Of a stretch of 56,894 nt of DNA, positions 1-9,861 are shown one piece after another (position 1 is the stretch's first letter; every line of letters starts with the position of its first letter). Location: contig JBDSXV010000197.1 of assembly GCA_039926025.1 (NCBI GenBank), positions 1 through 56,894 on the forward strand. Reading direction: 5' to 3'. Origin of the DNA: Dokdonella_A sp039926025 (GTDB lineage: Bacteria > Pseudomonadota > Gammaproteobacteria > Xanthomonadales > Rhodanobacteraceae). A program made the position numbers and the translations under genes. The notes beneath the pieces are model-generated. The model did no database searches, was not told the origin of the DNA, and saw nothing but the letters and a program-made list of their open reading frames with translations.

Positions 1-3000
1 CCGTGCGCGACGTGATCATGATGATCGGCACCTTGCGCATGCGCGAATCGTTGCGCATGTAGGTGGCGAGTTCGTAACCGTCCATGCGTGGCATTTCGAT
101 GTCGAGCAACATCAAATCCGGCACGGTATCCTGCAACTTCTCGAGTGCGTCGAGACCGTCTTTCGCCGTGACCACGTCGAAGTCCGCACGTTCGAGCACA
201 CGCGTGGTGACCTTGCGCATGGTGATCGAATCGTCGACGACCATGACCAGCGGCTTCTGGCGGATTTCCGGCTCGTGCGCCGGCGCAACGGCCATATAAG
301 ACGGCATTTCCTCGGTGCTGCCCGCTTCGATGCGCGCACGCAACGCTGCGAGGCGGCGCACCAACGGTGCGAGATCGAGAATGATCACGACGGCGCCGTC
401 GCCCATGATCGTGGCACCGAAGATACCCGGCACCGAACTGACCTGCGGACCGACGGACTTGACCACGACTTCGCGCGAACCCACTACGCCGTCGATGCGA
501 ACCGCTGCGCGCTGGTCGCCGGTACGCGTCATCAACAGTGGCACCTGCGTTTCCTCGACGATCGCGCGCCCACGTGGCACGCCGATCAATTGCGCGAGGT
601 CGTAGATCGTGTATTCCTCACCACCGTAGCTGTGCTTTGGATTGCCTGCCGCAATGCGTCGGTCCAGGTCGTCGTGCGCGATACGGGCGACGCCCTGCAC
701 CGACGACATTGGAATCGCGTAGCTGCTTTCGCCAAGCTTGACCAGGATCGCCTGCGTCACCGCCAGCGTGAACGGCAGGCGGATCGTGAAATTCACGCCC
801 TTGCCGGGTGTCGAGTCAATGACGAGCGAACCACCGAGCTGCTTGATCTCGTTGTGGACGACGTCCATGCCGACGCCACGGCCGGATAGCTGGGTCAGTT
901 CGCGTGCGGTGGAGAAGCCACTTTCGAGCACGAATCCGTAGAGGTCGCGATCAGACAGCTGGGCTTCGGCCTTGAGCATGCCACGCTCGATCGCCTGGCG
1001 ACGGATCGCCTCGCGATCCATGCCGCGTCCGTCGTCCGAAACGCGCAACACTACTTCGGTCGACTCACGACTTACCGCGATATTGACCGTGCCCTCCGGC
1101 GGCTTGCCGGCGGCAACGCGATCGTCAGGTGTCTCGATGCCATGGGCGAGCGCGTTGCGCAACATGTGCTCGAACGGCGCTTTCATGCGCTCGAGCAGGT
1201 TGCGATCCATTTCACCGTGTGCACCATCGACCTTGAGCTGGGCACGCTTGCCCAATTCCTGCGCTGCCTGACGCAAGGTGCGGCGAAGGTTCGGAACGAG
1301 AGAATCGAACGGCACCATGCGCGTGCGCATGAGGCCTTCTTGCAGATCGGAGTTGACGCGCGACTGCTGCAGAAGCAGGGTTTCGGACTGGCGCGTCTGT
1401 TCGTCGAGCAGGCCCTGAATCGACACCAGATCCGAGACCGACTCGCCGAGTGCGCGCGACAACTGCTGCAACTGCGAGAAGCGGTCGAGCTCGAGCGGAT
1501 CGAAGGCGCCGATGCCGGTGTCCTGCTGCTCGCGCTGGAAACGCGCAATGATCTGCGCTTCGGTTTCGATTTCCAGCTTGCGCAGCTGTTCACGCAAACG
1601 CGCAACGGTCTGGTCGAATTCGACAAGGTTGAAGCGGAACGTCGCGATCTGCTGTTCCAGGCGCGAACGGTAGATCGAGACTTCTCCGGCGTAGTTGACC
1701 AGCGAATCGAGCAGGTCCGAACGGACGCGAATCATCTCCTGCGGAGCGTGCGGAGCTTCCTCGTGGTCCATCGCCGTCAGATGGCGGGGTGCCGGGCGGG
1801 CGCCCTCGGACTTGACCGCAACGATACTGGTCTGGGCTGGCTGTGACGTCCCGGCAATCGTGGCGGCGGGCGATACGGCAGTGGCGATTTCATTCACCAC
1901 AACCGCAGGTTCCGCGCTCAGCGCTTCTCCGGCGATAAGGCTTTCGAAGCGAGCGATCGCATTGACCGGCATTGCGATGGCGCGACGCTGGGCGACACGT
2001 TGCACGAGCCCGTGCAGGCGGTCGAAGCCACGCTCAAGCGATTCCACCGCAACCCGATCAATCGCAAGACGGCCATCGCTCACCGCATCGACCAGCGATT
2101 CCATCGCGTGGCTCAGATCGCCGACGGGCGCGATACCGGCCATGCCGGCACCGCCCTTTAGCGTATGCAGGTCGCGCTGCAGTCCAATGATGACCGAGCG
2201 ATCGTGCGGCGCTTCGCGCAGCTTTGCGACCAGCGAATCGGAATGGTCGAGGATGTCGGCGCCTTCCTGCACGAACGTGTCGAGCAGGTCATCGTCGATG
2301 TCGCCGATTTCGAGCGGACCATCCGGCTGCGGGTCGTCCGCGATCGGCGGAGCCTGTTTGCCGCTGAGCAGGATCGGCGAAGTGTGCACCGCCAGCGAAG
2401 GCACGTCTGCGGGCGCGGCTTCGGCCAGCGCTGCGGGAGCGACTTCGATGGGCTGATCGATAAAGGGTATTTCAGAATCAGGTGAATCCGGCGTCGCGAG
2501 CGAAACCATCTCGACATGGTCAGACGAAGGCGCATCGAGATCGAGCGCGAAGTCCTCATGCGCGGAGGGCAGCGGCGTCAGGTCTTCGATGACGATTTCC
2601 TCGACATCGAATGCATCGGGCGATTCGGTCACGCGCAATGCATCGGCGTGATCGGGCGTATCCGTCACGATTGGTTCGAACACGATCGGTTCGAGCAGGG
2701 CGGCGAATTCCTCGAAACTCGGTTCCGACGCGTCATGCGTGATCGACGGTTGGGCTGCATGATGGTCAGCGGCCAGGTCGAAATCGGCGAGCGCAGCGGC
2801 CAGGTCCGTCGGCATCTTCGCCCCGAGACCCGCATGCGGTGCACTGTCCGCATGACCCGAACGCGCCAACCAGTCGGCAGTGAGGTCGGCCGGTTCGGCC
2901 GACGCAACCTGCGAGGCCTCAATGCTGGTCGTTTCTTCACGATGATCGACGTCGTGCAAGGGTCCGATGCCGGCGTCCTCGCCCACATAGGCGTGCAGGG

Positions 3001-6000
3001 ACGCATCCGGCAACGTGTCTCGCAGTACAGCCAGACGCGCAGCCAAGTCGGACGAATCGGGCAGCTCGGGTGTGCGATCAGTGAGGCGCTGCATCACTTC
3101 GCGGGTCAGGACGGTTGTTTCCTGGAGCGCGGCAACGCCTTCCGCATCCGGTGCTTCGCCCGCGCCACGCAGGCGCTTGACGTAGTTTTCCAACGGCGCG
3201 AGAACCTTGCCGATCGCGGGAATGTCGACCATCGCGATCGCGCCATTCAAGGTATGCACCGCGCGCAACAATTCCTCGCTGACGGGCATTACTTCGGGTG
3301 CACAGTGCGCAAGGTAGCTGTCAATCACCGCAAGGTGAGCGGCGACTTCGGTTTGCAGGATGTCGAACAGCACCGGATCGACATTGGGCAGTGGTCCGGG
3401 AATGATCTCGCCGGGCGTCGCACTGACGCTGACCGCGTCGACGAGGCTGCCCACATTGCTGATATCGCCCCGGATGGCGGGCAGCTCGCGCTGCGCGGCA
3501 GGCACGCGACGTCGTACCGTGCGGCGGACTTTGCGGGTCGTCGCCATCTGCTCGGGAACCCACGCCTCTTCGCCAGCGGAAAGCAGATCCGCGGTGTCGA
3601 TGATTCCGTTGATGTTCGCACTGCCTGCTGGTTGACCGCGCAAGGCTGCAAGCAGCACAGGAATCGCGGCGACAGCGTGGTCCACCAGCGCCACCGCAGC
3701 GGCATTCGGCGAAACGGTGCGCTCAAGAATTCGATTGAGCAGGGTTTCCACCTTCCAGCTGAACTCGCCCAGCGCGAGCGCACCAACGAGGCGACCAGAA
3801 CCCTTGAGTGTGTGAAACGACCGGCGGATCGGCTTGAGTTCGTCAAGGTTGTCGACGTCGCGCTTCCACAGTGGAACCTGTTGACGCAGATTCGTTATTT
3901 CGTCTTCGACTTCCTCAACGAAGACTTCGCGAATGTCGTCATCGATTTCCTCGCCCGCGGCATGCTGGAATCCGACGACCAGGTCATCGCTTGCCGGGAC
4001 TTCCTCTTCTATTTCTTCGTCGATTTCCACCCAGTCGGCGTCGCCGGGGCCCTCGGTTTCGACGAATCGCAGTCCATCGACATCGTGGACCGTCGTTGCG
4101 GGCGCATGCGCCTCGCCAACGACCAAATCCTCGAGGTCGTGACCTGGCATCAGGTCGATCGACGGCAGATGTGAGCCGACCGCATCGGCAATTCCCGCGG
4201 CGATGTCGTCGCCAGCGTGGATGCTGGCCGGCGACTGGACGCGGTCCGCATTGGCGACCGCGGCAACAGCCACTGCGTCGTCGTCGCCACCATAAGCGAG
4301 GCTCGCCGCCGCCAGCAGGTCCGCCTCGGCAGCCTGAGTCTGCTGCGATTCGGGCTTGATCACTACCGTTGGCGGGACGGGCGCAGCGACGCGCGGAGCG
4401 GTTGGCGGCGGCGGAGTCGGGGGCGTGGCTTCCGGCGGGAGCGGCCAGTAGCCAAGTCCAGCTAGGCTCTCGCGCGCGACATCCAGAATCTTGTCACGGT
4501 TGCGACGCTGTTCGCGCGTCGCTTCGAGGTAGTACTCGATCGCCGCCAGCGCATCCGCAAGCTGGTCCATTTGCTCGGCAGTCGGAACGCGTCGATGCCC
4601 GATCAATTCGACTTCGACGAAACGCACGATCGCGGTCATCAGCTGCGCGGCATCGCCCAGGCCGAGCATGCGCAATGCGCCCGCAATTTCCTCGAGCAGG
4701 CGCGGGATCTGACTGACGCGCTCGTGATTCCAGGGCGATTCAATGAATTCGATGACGTCGTGCTTGGCCTGCTGGATGTTCACCGCAGCTTCACGCATCA
4801 GCGCATCGAGGATCTTGCGCACCTCCGCTTGCGGCAATTCCAGCTGGCTGTCGACCGTCTGGTTTTCGGATTCGTTGGCGGCGCCGAGTCGATCGATATG
4901 GTCATCCAGCGACGCTTCGACATACAACAGCGCACCGGCCACATCCAGTAGCGCGCCTTCGTCGATCGGGCGTTGACGCTGCGCCATCTCCTCGATAACG
5001 CCGCGCTGCTCGCCAACCACGCGTCGCGGGACGCCAAGACCGAGCATGCCGAGCGTGTCACCGACACGATCGAGCACTTCAACCTGGTTTGACAGTTCGG
5101 CAGCATCGGCATTGCCGCTGCGCAGAAAAATGTCGAGCGCTTCCTTCACGCGCAGCAGATCGTCCTTGATCGCCGCCGACACGGTGCCAAGCAGATTCTT
5201 GTTGCGCCCGGTCATGGAACCTTGCGCATGCTGCAGTTCGTTCGCGGTCGGCAGCAGGGTATCGAGTCGATAGGCCTGACGAATCTCCGTGCAGCGCGCA
5301 GCGGTGCCGGTGGAATGCGCGACGTAATAAAGCAGGTTCTTGGTCAGCTCGCGTGGAGGATTGGCGGCGAAACCGATTTCGCCACGATCGGCGAAACGAT
5401 GGACCTCGCGATCAACACGGCCGAACAGCAATTTGACCGCTACGCTCGCATCGAGACTGCCATTTTCAACCGCCTCGACGACACCGCTCGCGATCCACCA
5501 GAGGCGGCGCGCCTCGGCCACAAACGAGATGGCGCGCAATCGATCGAGCACGTCGATCAATCGATGCAGATGCTCTTTCGCAGCGGCGTCCCGGAACCAC
5601 TTCAGCAGCGCCGCCTGATAGGCCAGACGAAGACGCAACGACTGAGAACGCAATTCATTGGGCGCCAGCGGCTGCAAAGTCCCCGCTGCCGAGGCAGGCA
5701 ATGCGATGTTGAGATCCGGCGCGAACAGCGCCGATTCGGTCAGCAGATTTTCACCACGACAAGCGCGCAGATCGTTGAGCAAGGGCAACAGGACGATCGG
5801 GATGTCCTTGTGCCCGCTCTGGATCCGCTCCAGATAGTCGGGCAATTGCACCATGCCGCGCATGAGGACCGAGTAGCCCTCTTCGCGCTGGCGCACCTTG
5901 TCGTCGACCAGGGCTTCGGCGAGCCGCTCCATGTTCTCCACGACCATGGCCGCGCCATAGAGCTCGACCATGCGCAGCGTGCCCTGCACCTGATGCAGAT

Positions 6001-6145
6001 GCTCTACGCAAGCACGCATCAGATCCAGATGGCTGGGTTCCTCGACATACGCCTCGAGCGAATCGCGCGCTTGCGCGAGCGTCGCATCGAGCGCCTGCTT
6101 GACCCAGTTGAGGGCGGTGAATTCACCGTCGTCGTGCAACTTCAT
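1..6145 (-). CDS. chpA: ChpA/PilL-type hybrid chemotaxis histidine kinase (3' end cut by window)
   Basis: Very large CheA-like kinase of the type IV pilus (Pil-Chp) chemosensory system. The frame is open from the ATG at 6145 to the window edge, about 2048 codons without a stop. The N-terminus is FimL/Hpt-like without a canonical histidine (HQVQG near residue 51). Three Hpt-type boxes follow: HTLKGSG at H778, HTLNGA at H964 and HTLKGG at H1327, separated by acidic and Pro/Ala linkers. Then come a CheA dimerisation and ATPase core (HMLRNALAHG, DDGRGMD and GRGVGMD, about residues 1500-1780), a CheW-like domain (about 1790-1930) and a receiver domain starting near 1960 (VMVVDDS, then LLDIEMPRMDG). 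A GAGGG Shine-Dalgarno lies just upstream of the chosen start. The family phosphorylates PilG- and PilH-type regulators to control twitching and mechanosensing. It lies 108 bp downstream of pilJ. The stop lies outside the window. Confidence 0.95.
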   Translation of the reverse strand, partial: MKLHDDGEFTALNWVKQALDATLAQARDSLEAYVEEPSHLDLMRACVEHLHQVQGTLRMVELYGAAMVVENMERLAEALVDDKVRQREEGYSVLMRGMVQLPDYLERIQSGHKDIPIVLLPLLNDLRACRGENLLTESALFAPDLNIALPASAAGTLQPLAPNELRSQSLRLRLAYQAALLKWFRDAAAKEHLHRLIDVLDRLRAISFVAEARRLWWIASGVVEAVENGSLDASVAVKLLFGRVDREVHRFADRGEIGFAANPPRELTKNLLYYVAHSTGTAARCTEIRQAYRLDTLLPTANELQHAQGSMTGRNKNLLGTVSAAIKDDLLRVKEALDIFLRSGNADAAELSNQVEVLDRVGDTLGMLGLGVPRRVVGEQRGVIEEMAQRQRPIDEGALLDVAGALLYVEASLDDHIDRLGAANESENQTVDSQLELPQAEVRKILDALMREAAVNIQQAKHDVIEFIESPWNHERVSQIPRLLEEIAGALRMLGLGDAAQLMTAIVRFVEVELIGHRRVPTAEQMDQLADALAAIEYYLEATREQRRNRDKILDVARESLAGLGYWPLPPEATPPTPPPPTAPRVAAPVPPTVVIKPESQQTQAAEADLLAAASLAYGGDDDAVAVAAVANADRVQSPASIHAGDDIAAGIADAVGSHLPSIDLMPGHDLEDLVVGEAHAPATTVHDVDGLRFVETEGPGDADWVEIDEEIEEEVPASDDLVVGFQHAAGEEIDDDIREVFVEEVEDEITNLRQQVPLWKRDVDNLDELKPIRRSFHTLKGSGRLVGALALGEFSWKVETLLNRILERTVSPNAAAVALVDHAVAAIPVLLAALRGQPAGSANINGIIDTADLLSAGEEAWVPEQMATTRKVRRTVRRRVPAAQRELPAIRGDISNVGSLVDAVSVSATPGEIIPGPLPNVDPVLFDILQTEVAAHLAVIDSYLAHCAPEVMPVSEELLRAVHTLNGAIAMVDIPAIGKVLAPLENYVKRLRGAGEAPDAEGVAALQETTVLTREVMQRLTDRTPELPDSSDLAARLAVLRDTLPDASLHAYVGEDAGIGPLHDVDHREETTSIEASQVASAEPADLTADWLARSGHADSAPHAGLGAKMPTDLAAALADFDLAADHHAAQPSITHDASEPSFEEFAALLEPIVFEPIVTDTPDHADALRVTESPDAFDVEEIVIEDLTPLPSAHEDFALDLDAPSSDHVEMVSLATPDSPDSEIPFIDQPIEVAPAALAEAAPADVPSLAVHTSPILLSGKQAPPIADDPQPDGPLEIGDIDDDLLDTFVQEGADILDHSDSLVAKLREAPHDRSVIIGLQRDLHTLKGGAGMAGIAPVGDLSHAMESLVDAVSDGRLAIDRVAVESLERGFDRLHGLVQRVAQRRAIAMPVNAIARFESLIAGEALSAEPAVVVNEIATAVSPAATIAGTSQPAQTSIVAVKSEGARPAPRHLTAMDHEEAPHAPQEMIRVRSDLLDSLVNYAGEVSIYRSRLEQQIATFRFNLVEFDQTVARLREQLRKLEIETEAQIIARFQREQQDTGIGAFDPLELDRFSQLQQLSRALGESVSDLVSIQGLLDEQTRQSETLLLQQSRVNSDLQEGLMRTRMVPFDSLVPNLRRTLRQAAQELGKRAQLKVDGAHGEMDRNLLERMKAPFEHMLRNALAHGIETPDDRVAAGKPPEGTVNIAVSRESTEVVLRVSDDGRGMDREAIRRQAIERGMLKAEAQLSDRDLYGFVLESGFSTARELTQLSGRGVGMDVVHNEIKQLGGSLVIDSTPGKGVNFTIRLPFTLAVTQAILVKLGESSYAIPMSSVQGVARIAHDDLDRRIAAGNPKHSYGGEEYTIYDLAQLIGVPRGRAIVEETQVPLLMTRTGDQRAAVRIDGVVGSREVVVKSVGPQVSSVPGIFGATIMGDGAVVIILDLAPLVRRLAALRARIEAGSTEEMPSYMAVAPAHEPEIRQKPLVMVVDDSITMRKVTTRVLERADFDVVTAKDGLDALEKLQDTVPDLMLLDIEMPRMDGYELATYMRNDSRMRKVPIIMITSRT

Positions 6146-6253
6146 GCGACTACCCTCGACTCCGACGGCCGACCTGAACCACGTGGATGGCGCTGAGCGC
6201 CGTCGCCACGGACGGGTTAATGGATTGCAAACATGGTTTCATTGCGCGGCGAT

Positions 6254-8287
6254 TCATCCGGGCAGCTTGAAGTCGGCGACCGAGCGGCGCAGGTCCGAAG
6301 CAAGCTGGGCCAGATTGCCGATCGATTCCGCCGTCTGGCTCGCACCGACCGAGGTCTGCGAGGTAATTTCCTGAATCACGTTCATCGTCGCCGAGATATT
6401 CGTCGCCGCAGCGGACTGCTGGCGCGCCGAAGTCGAGATACCTTGAATCAGGCCGGCCAAATTGTTCGACACGGTTTCGATCTCACCCAGCGCGTGACCC
6501 GCATCCTCTGCGAGTCGCGCACCGGACACCACTTCCGAGGTGGTCTGTTCCATTGAACTGACCGCCTCGTTGGTATCGGACTGAATCGTCTGCACGAGTG
6601 TCTCGATTCGCTTGGTCGCGCCGGAAGCGCGTTCGGCCAATCGCTGCACTTCATCTGCGACGACCGCGAAGCCTCGACCCGCTTCACCCGCCGATGCGGC
6701 CTGGATCGCAGCGTTCAACGCGAGGATGTTGGTCTGCTCGGCGAGGTCGTTGATCAGTTCGACGATCGAGCCGATTTCCTGTGAGGATTCGCCGAGGCGC
6801 TTGATGCGCTTTGAAGTTTCCTGGATCTGATCGCGGATCGAGTCCATGCCTTGAATCGTCTGACGCACGACCTGCGCGCCGTTCGCGGCAATCTGCACCG
6901 AGCGCTGCGCCACTTCGGCGCTGTCGATCGAGTTCTTCGAAACGTTGTCGATGGACGAGGCCATGTCCTTGATCGCGGCCGAGGCGGACGTAATCTGGCG
7001 TGCCTGATGTTGTGCGGCTTCGGCCAGGTGCATCGCGGTGCCCTGCGTTTCCTGGGCAGCCGCCGACACCTGCACGGCCGTTTCATTGATCGTGGTCACC
7101 AGGCTGCGCAGCGCTTCGACCGCGAAGTTGACGGAGTCCGCGATCGCGCCGGTGATGTCTTCGGTAACGGTGGCCTTGACGGTCAGATCGCCTTCCGCAA
7201 GGGATCCCATCTCGTCGAGCAGCCGCAAAATCGCGTCCTGGTTTCGCTGATTGAGTGCTGTCGTCTGCTGGTAGCGGCGCTGCTGATCGCGAAACAGGTT
7301 GATGCCGAGGAAAAGCAACAGCAGCATCGCACCGGCCGCCGCCGCAGCTCCCCATAGCGGGCTCGGAAACATGAACATGCGGCTGTTCGGCAAGGTATCG
7401 ATTCGGGTCGCGACCACGCCGGCGCGGGTCAATACGCCCAGGCTTGAAGTAAAGCTCGCATCGGCGGAGTCCTTCACTTCCTGCAGGATCGTGGCCGCAT
7501 CGAGGATATTCTTCACCGGCTCGCCGACCGCGGTCCATTGCGTGGCGACGTCATTGACGATCTGCTTCGCGTTGGCATTGTCGAGCGGTTTGATGTTGAG
7601 TTCGGCAGCGCCATTGATCAAACCCATCACGACGGTTTGATAGAGACGCGAGTCGCGATCAAGGCCTGCCGCTGACGATTGCGTGTCGGCACCACCGGCA
7701 AGGATCTTGGTCACCCGGCCGCCCATGCGATCGGCCAGCTGCATCTGGCGCGAGGCAATATAAACCTGCGAAGCGCTGGCATTCTTGTCTGTCAGGATGT
7801 TCACGACCTCGCTCATGCGCGAGTTGAGGCCGGACAGCTTGTCGGTGAAGTCCTTCGCGCTCGTGGTCGCGTTGAGGACGACGTCCTTGTTGTCGAGAAT
7901 CTTTTTCGCGTTGCCTTGGAGCTCGTTCCATGCCTTGGTCAGTGCTTCGATCTCGTTCTTGACGCCGCTCTTGGTCGCATAGGCGGGCATCGTCTTGTCG
8001 CCGACATTGAGCGCATGCACGTACGTGTCGATATTGCTACGCGTGCTTTCGAGCTCCTGGAACGCGAGTTCATTGCCGCTGACCGCTTCGGACGCGTACT
8101 TGGCGAGCTGCTGCGACAACACCTGGATCTGGGTGGTGTACGAGATCGCCTGGCGGTCGTCACGGTTATTCAGGTACAGGAGGACGAAATCGACGATCGC
8201 GATGATGAACAGAAGACCGAGCACCACGAACAACACCGTGTTCGCGCGCCCGCTGCCGCGACCTGCTGCACCCGCCGTAGTACTCAC
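6254..8287 (-). CDS. pilJ: PilJ, methyl-accepting chemoreceptor of type IV pili
   Basis: 677-residue transmembrane chemoreceptor of the Pil-Chp system. A first membrane helix lies at about residues 17-38 and a second at about 306-330 (beginning PLWGAAAAAGAM). Between them is a periplasmic region of the PilJ type. The cytoplasmic part carries the highly conserved signalling hairpin (NILALNAAIQAASAGEAGRG, then FAVVADEVQRLAERA), which contacts CheW-like PilI and ChpA. Its position between pilI and chpA and its length match PilJ rather than a flagellar receptor. In Pseudomonas the family is thought to sense pilus retraction or surface contact. Nothing in the sequence looks broken. Confidence 0.96.
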   Translation of the reverse strand: MSTTAGAAGRGSGRANTVLFVVLGLLFIIAIVDFVLLYLNNRDDRQAISYTTQIQVLSQQLAKYASEAVSGNELAFQELESTRSNIDTYVHALNVGDKTMPAYATKSGVKNEIEALTKAWNELQGNAKKILDNKDVVLNATTSAKDFTDKLSGLNSRMSEVVNILTDKNASASQVYIASRQMQLADRMGGRVTKILAGGADTQSSAAGLDRDSRLYQTVVMGLINGAAELNIKPLDNANAKQIVNDVATQWTAVGEPVKNILDAATILQEVKDSADASFTSSLGVLTRAGVVATRIDTLPNSRMFMFPSPLWGAAAAAGAMLLLLFLGINLFRDQQRRYQQTTALNQRNQDAILRLLDEMGSLAEGDLTVKATVTEDITGAIADSVNFAVEALRSLVTTINETAVQVSAAAQETQGTAMHLAEAAQHQARQITSASAAIKDMASSIDNVSKNSIDSAEVAQRSVQIAANGAQVVRQTIQGMDSIRDQIQETSKRIKRLGESSQEIGSIVELINDLAEQTNILALNAAIQAASAGEAGRGFAVVADEVQRLAERASGATKRIETLVQTIQSDTNEAVSSMEQTTSEVVSGARLAEDAGHALGEIETVSNNLAGLIQGISTSARQQSAAATNISATMNVIQEITSQTSVGASQTAESIGNLAQLASDLRRSVADFKLPG

Positions 8288-8348
8288 GCTTCACCCCCTC
8301 TGGAACATCTCTGCCGCTGCCGGCCCGTGACCATCCGCCGAGAATTTC

Positions 8349-8897
8349 TCATGCGGCGGCCTGCTGGAATTCTGCGCTACGCGCCAACGCGGCCACACTG
8401 AACAGGCCCCACAGCACTTCGCCCAATTGAACGTTTTCGCCTACAAAACGAGCGTAGTGCTCGTCCGCCTCGCCTACCGCCTCATCCAGCTGTTCCTTGG
8501 AGAAGCTGCGCTGACCGAGGACTTCGTCGATCAGCAGGCCGATGCTGCCGGCTGGCTGGCGCACCATCAACACACGCGTGGTTTCACTCGTCGCGCTGCG
8601 ACCGCCACCGATGAAATCGCGCAGGTCGATGACTGGAATCAGGCTGCCGCGCACGTTGGCTATGCCAAGCAACCATGTGCGCGCGCCAGGAACGATGGTC
8701 AGCGCAGGCAGGCTGAGGATTTCGTTGACTTCCGCAATGCTGCTGACGAAATAGCGATCGCCAATGCGGAAACCGATGCCGCGCCACAAGCCTGGCGCTT
8801 CGATCTGTTCGGGCGCGCCGGCCGCATGCGTCAAGCTGCGGCGCTCGTATTCGGCGAGCACCTCGAATGGAGTGGCGGAAAAGTCAGTCGTCGCCAT
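8349..8897 (-). CDS. pilI: PilI, CheW-like adaptor of the Pil-Chp system
   Basis: 182-residue single-domain CheW-like protein that couples PilJ to the ChpA kinase in the cytoplasm. The CheW core runs from about residue 35 (GLWRGIGFRIGDRYFVSSIA) and includes the conserved stretches WLLGIANVRGSLIPVIDL and GLLIDEVLGQR. The open frame continues 39 codons upstream, but that extension is Arg/Cys-rich and unlike the family. The ATG at 8897 (MATTDFSATP) gives the usual length and has a GGGGT upstream. It is followed by pilJ after a 61-bp gap and preceded by pilG after 163 bp. Confidence 0.93.
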   Translation of the reverse strand: MATTDFSATPFEVLAEYERRSLTHAAGAPEQIEAPGLWRGIGFRIGDRYFVSSIAEVNEILSLPALTIVPGARTWLLGIANVRGSLIPVIDLRDFIGGGRSATSETTRVLMVRQPAGSIGLLIDEVLGQRSFSKEQLDEAVGEADEHYARFVGENVQLGEVLWGLFSVAALARSAEFQQAAA

Positions 8898-9060
8898 GTC
8901 GTTCAGACCCCGACTTGCTTGCGCGCACGCGCACGGAGCGCTGACCGGGCAGCGCAAGGGGAGGCGCATCGATGCGCACCTGAGGCGCGACGCTCCGATT
9001 CCCCGATGAAGCATGTGGCTGCCATCTTTTCCCCTGTCGAACGAATGGCGTTACTCGGTT

Positions 9061-9459
9061 TCACTTCCAGTCCACGTGACGGCGAATCGCGCCGAGCAAC
9101 TCCTCACGCGTGAACGGCTTGGTCAGATATTGTTCGGATCCGACAATCCGCCCGCGCGCCTTGTCGAACAGACCGTCCTTCGATGAAAGCATGATCACGG
9201 GAGTACCCTTGAACATCTGGTTGTTCTTGATCAGCGCGCAGGTCTGATAGCCATCCAGTCGCGGCATCATGATGTCGACGAAGATGATCTGGGGCTGCTG
9301 GTCGGAAATCTTCGACAGCGCCTCAAATCCGTCCGTGGCAGTGACCACTTCACAGCCTTCCTTGCGCAGCAAGGTCTCGGCTGTGCGCCGAATGGTCTTC
9401 GAATCGTCGATGACCATGACCTTGATGCCGTTCAGGTCACCTTGTTTGGTGTCGTCCAC
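9061..9459 (-). CDS. pilG: PilG, single-domain response regulator for twitching motility
   Basis: 132-residue CheY-like receiver with no output domain. Visible receiver residues are the acidic pair and its context (VMVIDDSKTIRRTAE, DD at about 18-19), the phospho-acceptor in FVDIMMPRLDGYQTC (about D61), the switch threonine/serine region VIMLSSKDG and the lysine in YLTKPF. Near-identity to Pseudomonas PilG from memory (DSKTIRRTAETLL and QTCALIKNN) makes the assignment firm. PilG promotes pilus extension downstream of ChpA. It is the first gene of the operon. No second receiver gene (pilH) follows; pilI comes next. Confidence 0.96.
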   Translation of the reverse strand: MDDTKQGDLNGIKVMVIDDSKTIRRTAETLLRKEGCEVVTATDGFEALSKISDQQPQIIFVDIMMPRLDGYQTCALIKNNQMFKGTPVIMLSSKDGLFDKARGRIVGSEQYLTKPFTREELLGAIRRHVDWK

Positions 9460-9592
9460 CTAATCCCCCTACCACGTACTCGGTGCCGGTCGCCCGGCGC
9501 ACAGTTCATTTCGTGCCGCGTCTACATGCAAACGGCATGCCGGACCCGACGGCCGTCGACAAAGCCAGATCACGATTGCGCGATCGAGCCCT

Positions 9593-9622
9593 CTTATCCG
9601 ATATAGCTAGCGAATCTGTCAA
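9593..9622 (-). promoter_or_regulatory. Candidate sigma-70 promoter of the pilG operon
   Basis: On the minus strand a perfect -35 box TTGACA (9617-9622) is followed after 18 bp by GATAAG (9593-9598), a plausible -10 box, in a locally AT-rich stretch. This would place transcription start near 9585, leaving about a 125-nt leader before pilG. The -10 match is moderate and the spacing is one base longer than ideal. Confidence 0.45.
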
Positions 9623-9774
9623 GTTGTTGTTGTAAGTCCGCGAATAAATGAGAGATCAGGCTTCCGGACCGCGCTGGCTCCCAGTGCCCAAGTGTAGTAT
9701 GCGCGTGACCGCGCGGTTGCGACGCGCGTCGCGCTCGAATTGGAGCGGCGCCGCCACGAATTCCCGCGCGGCAG

Positions 9775-9800
9775 ACCATGCCACCGCGACGAGGCATGGT
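9775..9800. promoter_or_regulatory. Inverted repeat upstream of gshB
   Basis: ACCATGCC (9775-9782) and GGCATGGT (9793-9800) are perfect 8-bp inverted arms separated by 10 bp, 62 bp before the gshB start. It could be a regulator site or a hairpin in the gshB leader. No T-run follows, so it does not look like a terminator. Confidence 0.35.
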
Positions 9801-9861
9801 TCGCAACCGCCGATGCGTGTCACATTTATCCTTTGCCCACTCACACCCAGCAGATTCCTGC

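Larger units (their letters stand above)
9460..9861. other. 402-bp divergent intergenic region between pilG and gshB
   Basis: No convincing gene. Short open frames here have atypical composition and overlap one another. The segment must hold the promoters of both divergent operons. A sigma-70-like promoter for pilG and an inverted repeat in front of gshB are listed separately. The frame of gshB is open to 9778, but that extension does not resemble the glutathione synthetase N-terminus. Confidence 0.6.

Noticed and set aside
2516..4174. Long plus-strand open frame (552 codons) opposite chpA
   Set aside because: It is the antisense shadow of the chpA coding frame, Arg/His/Gln-rich, with no recognisable domain.
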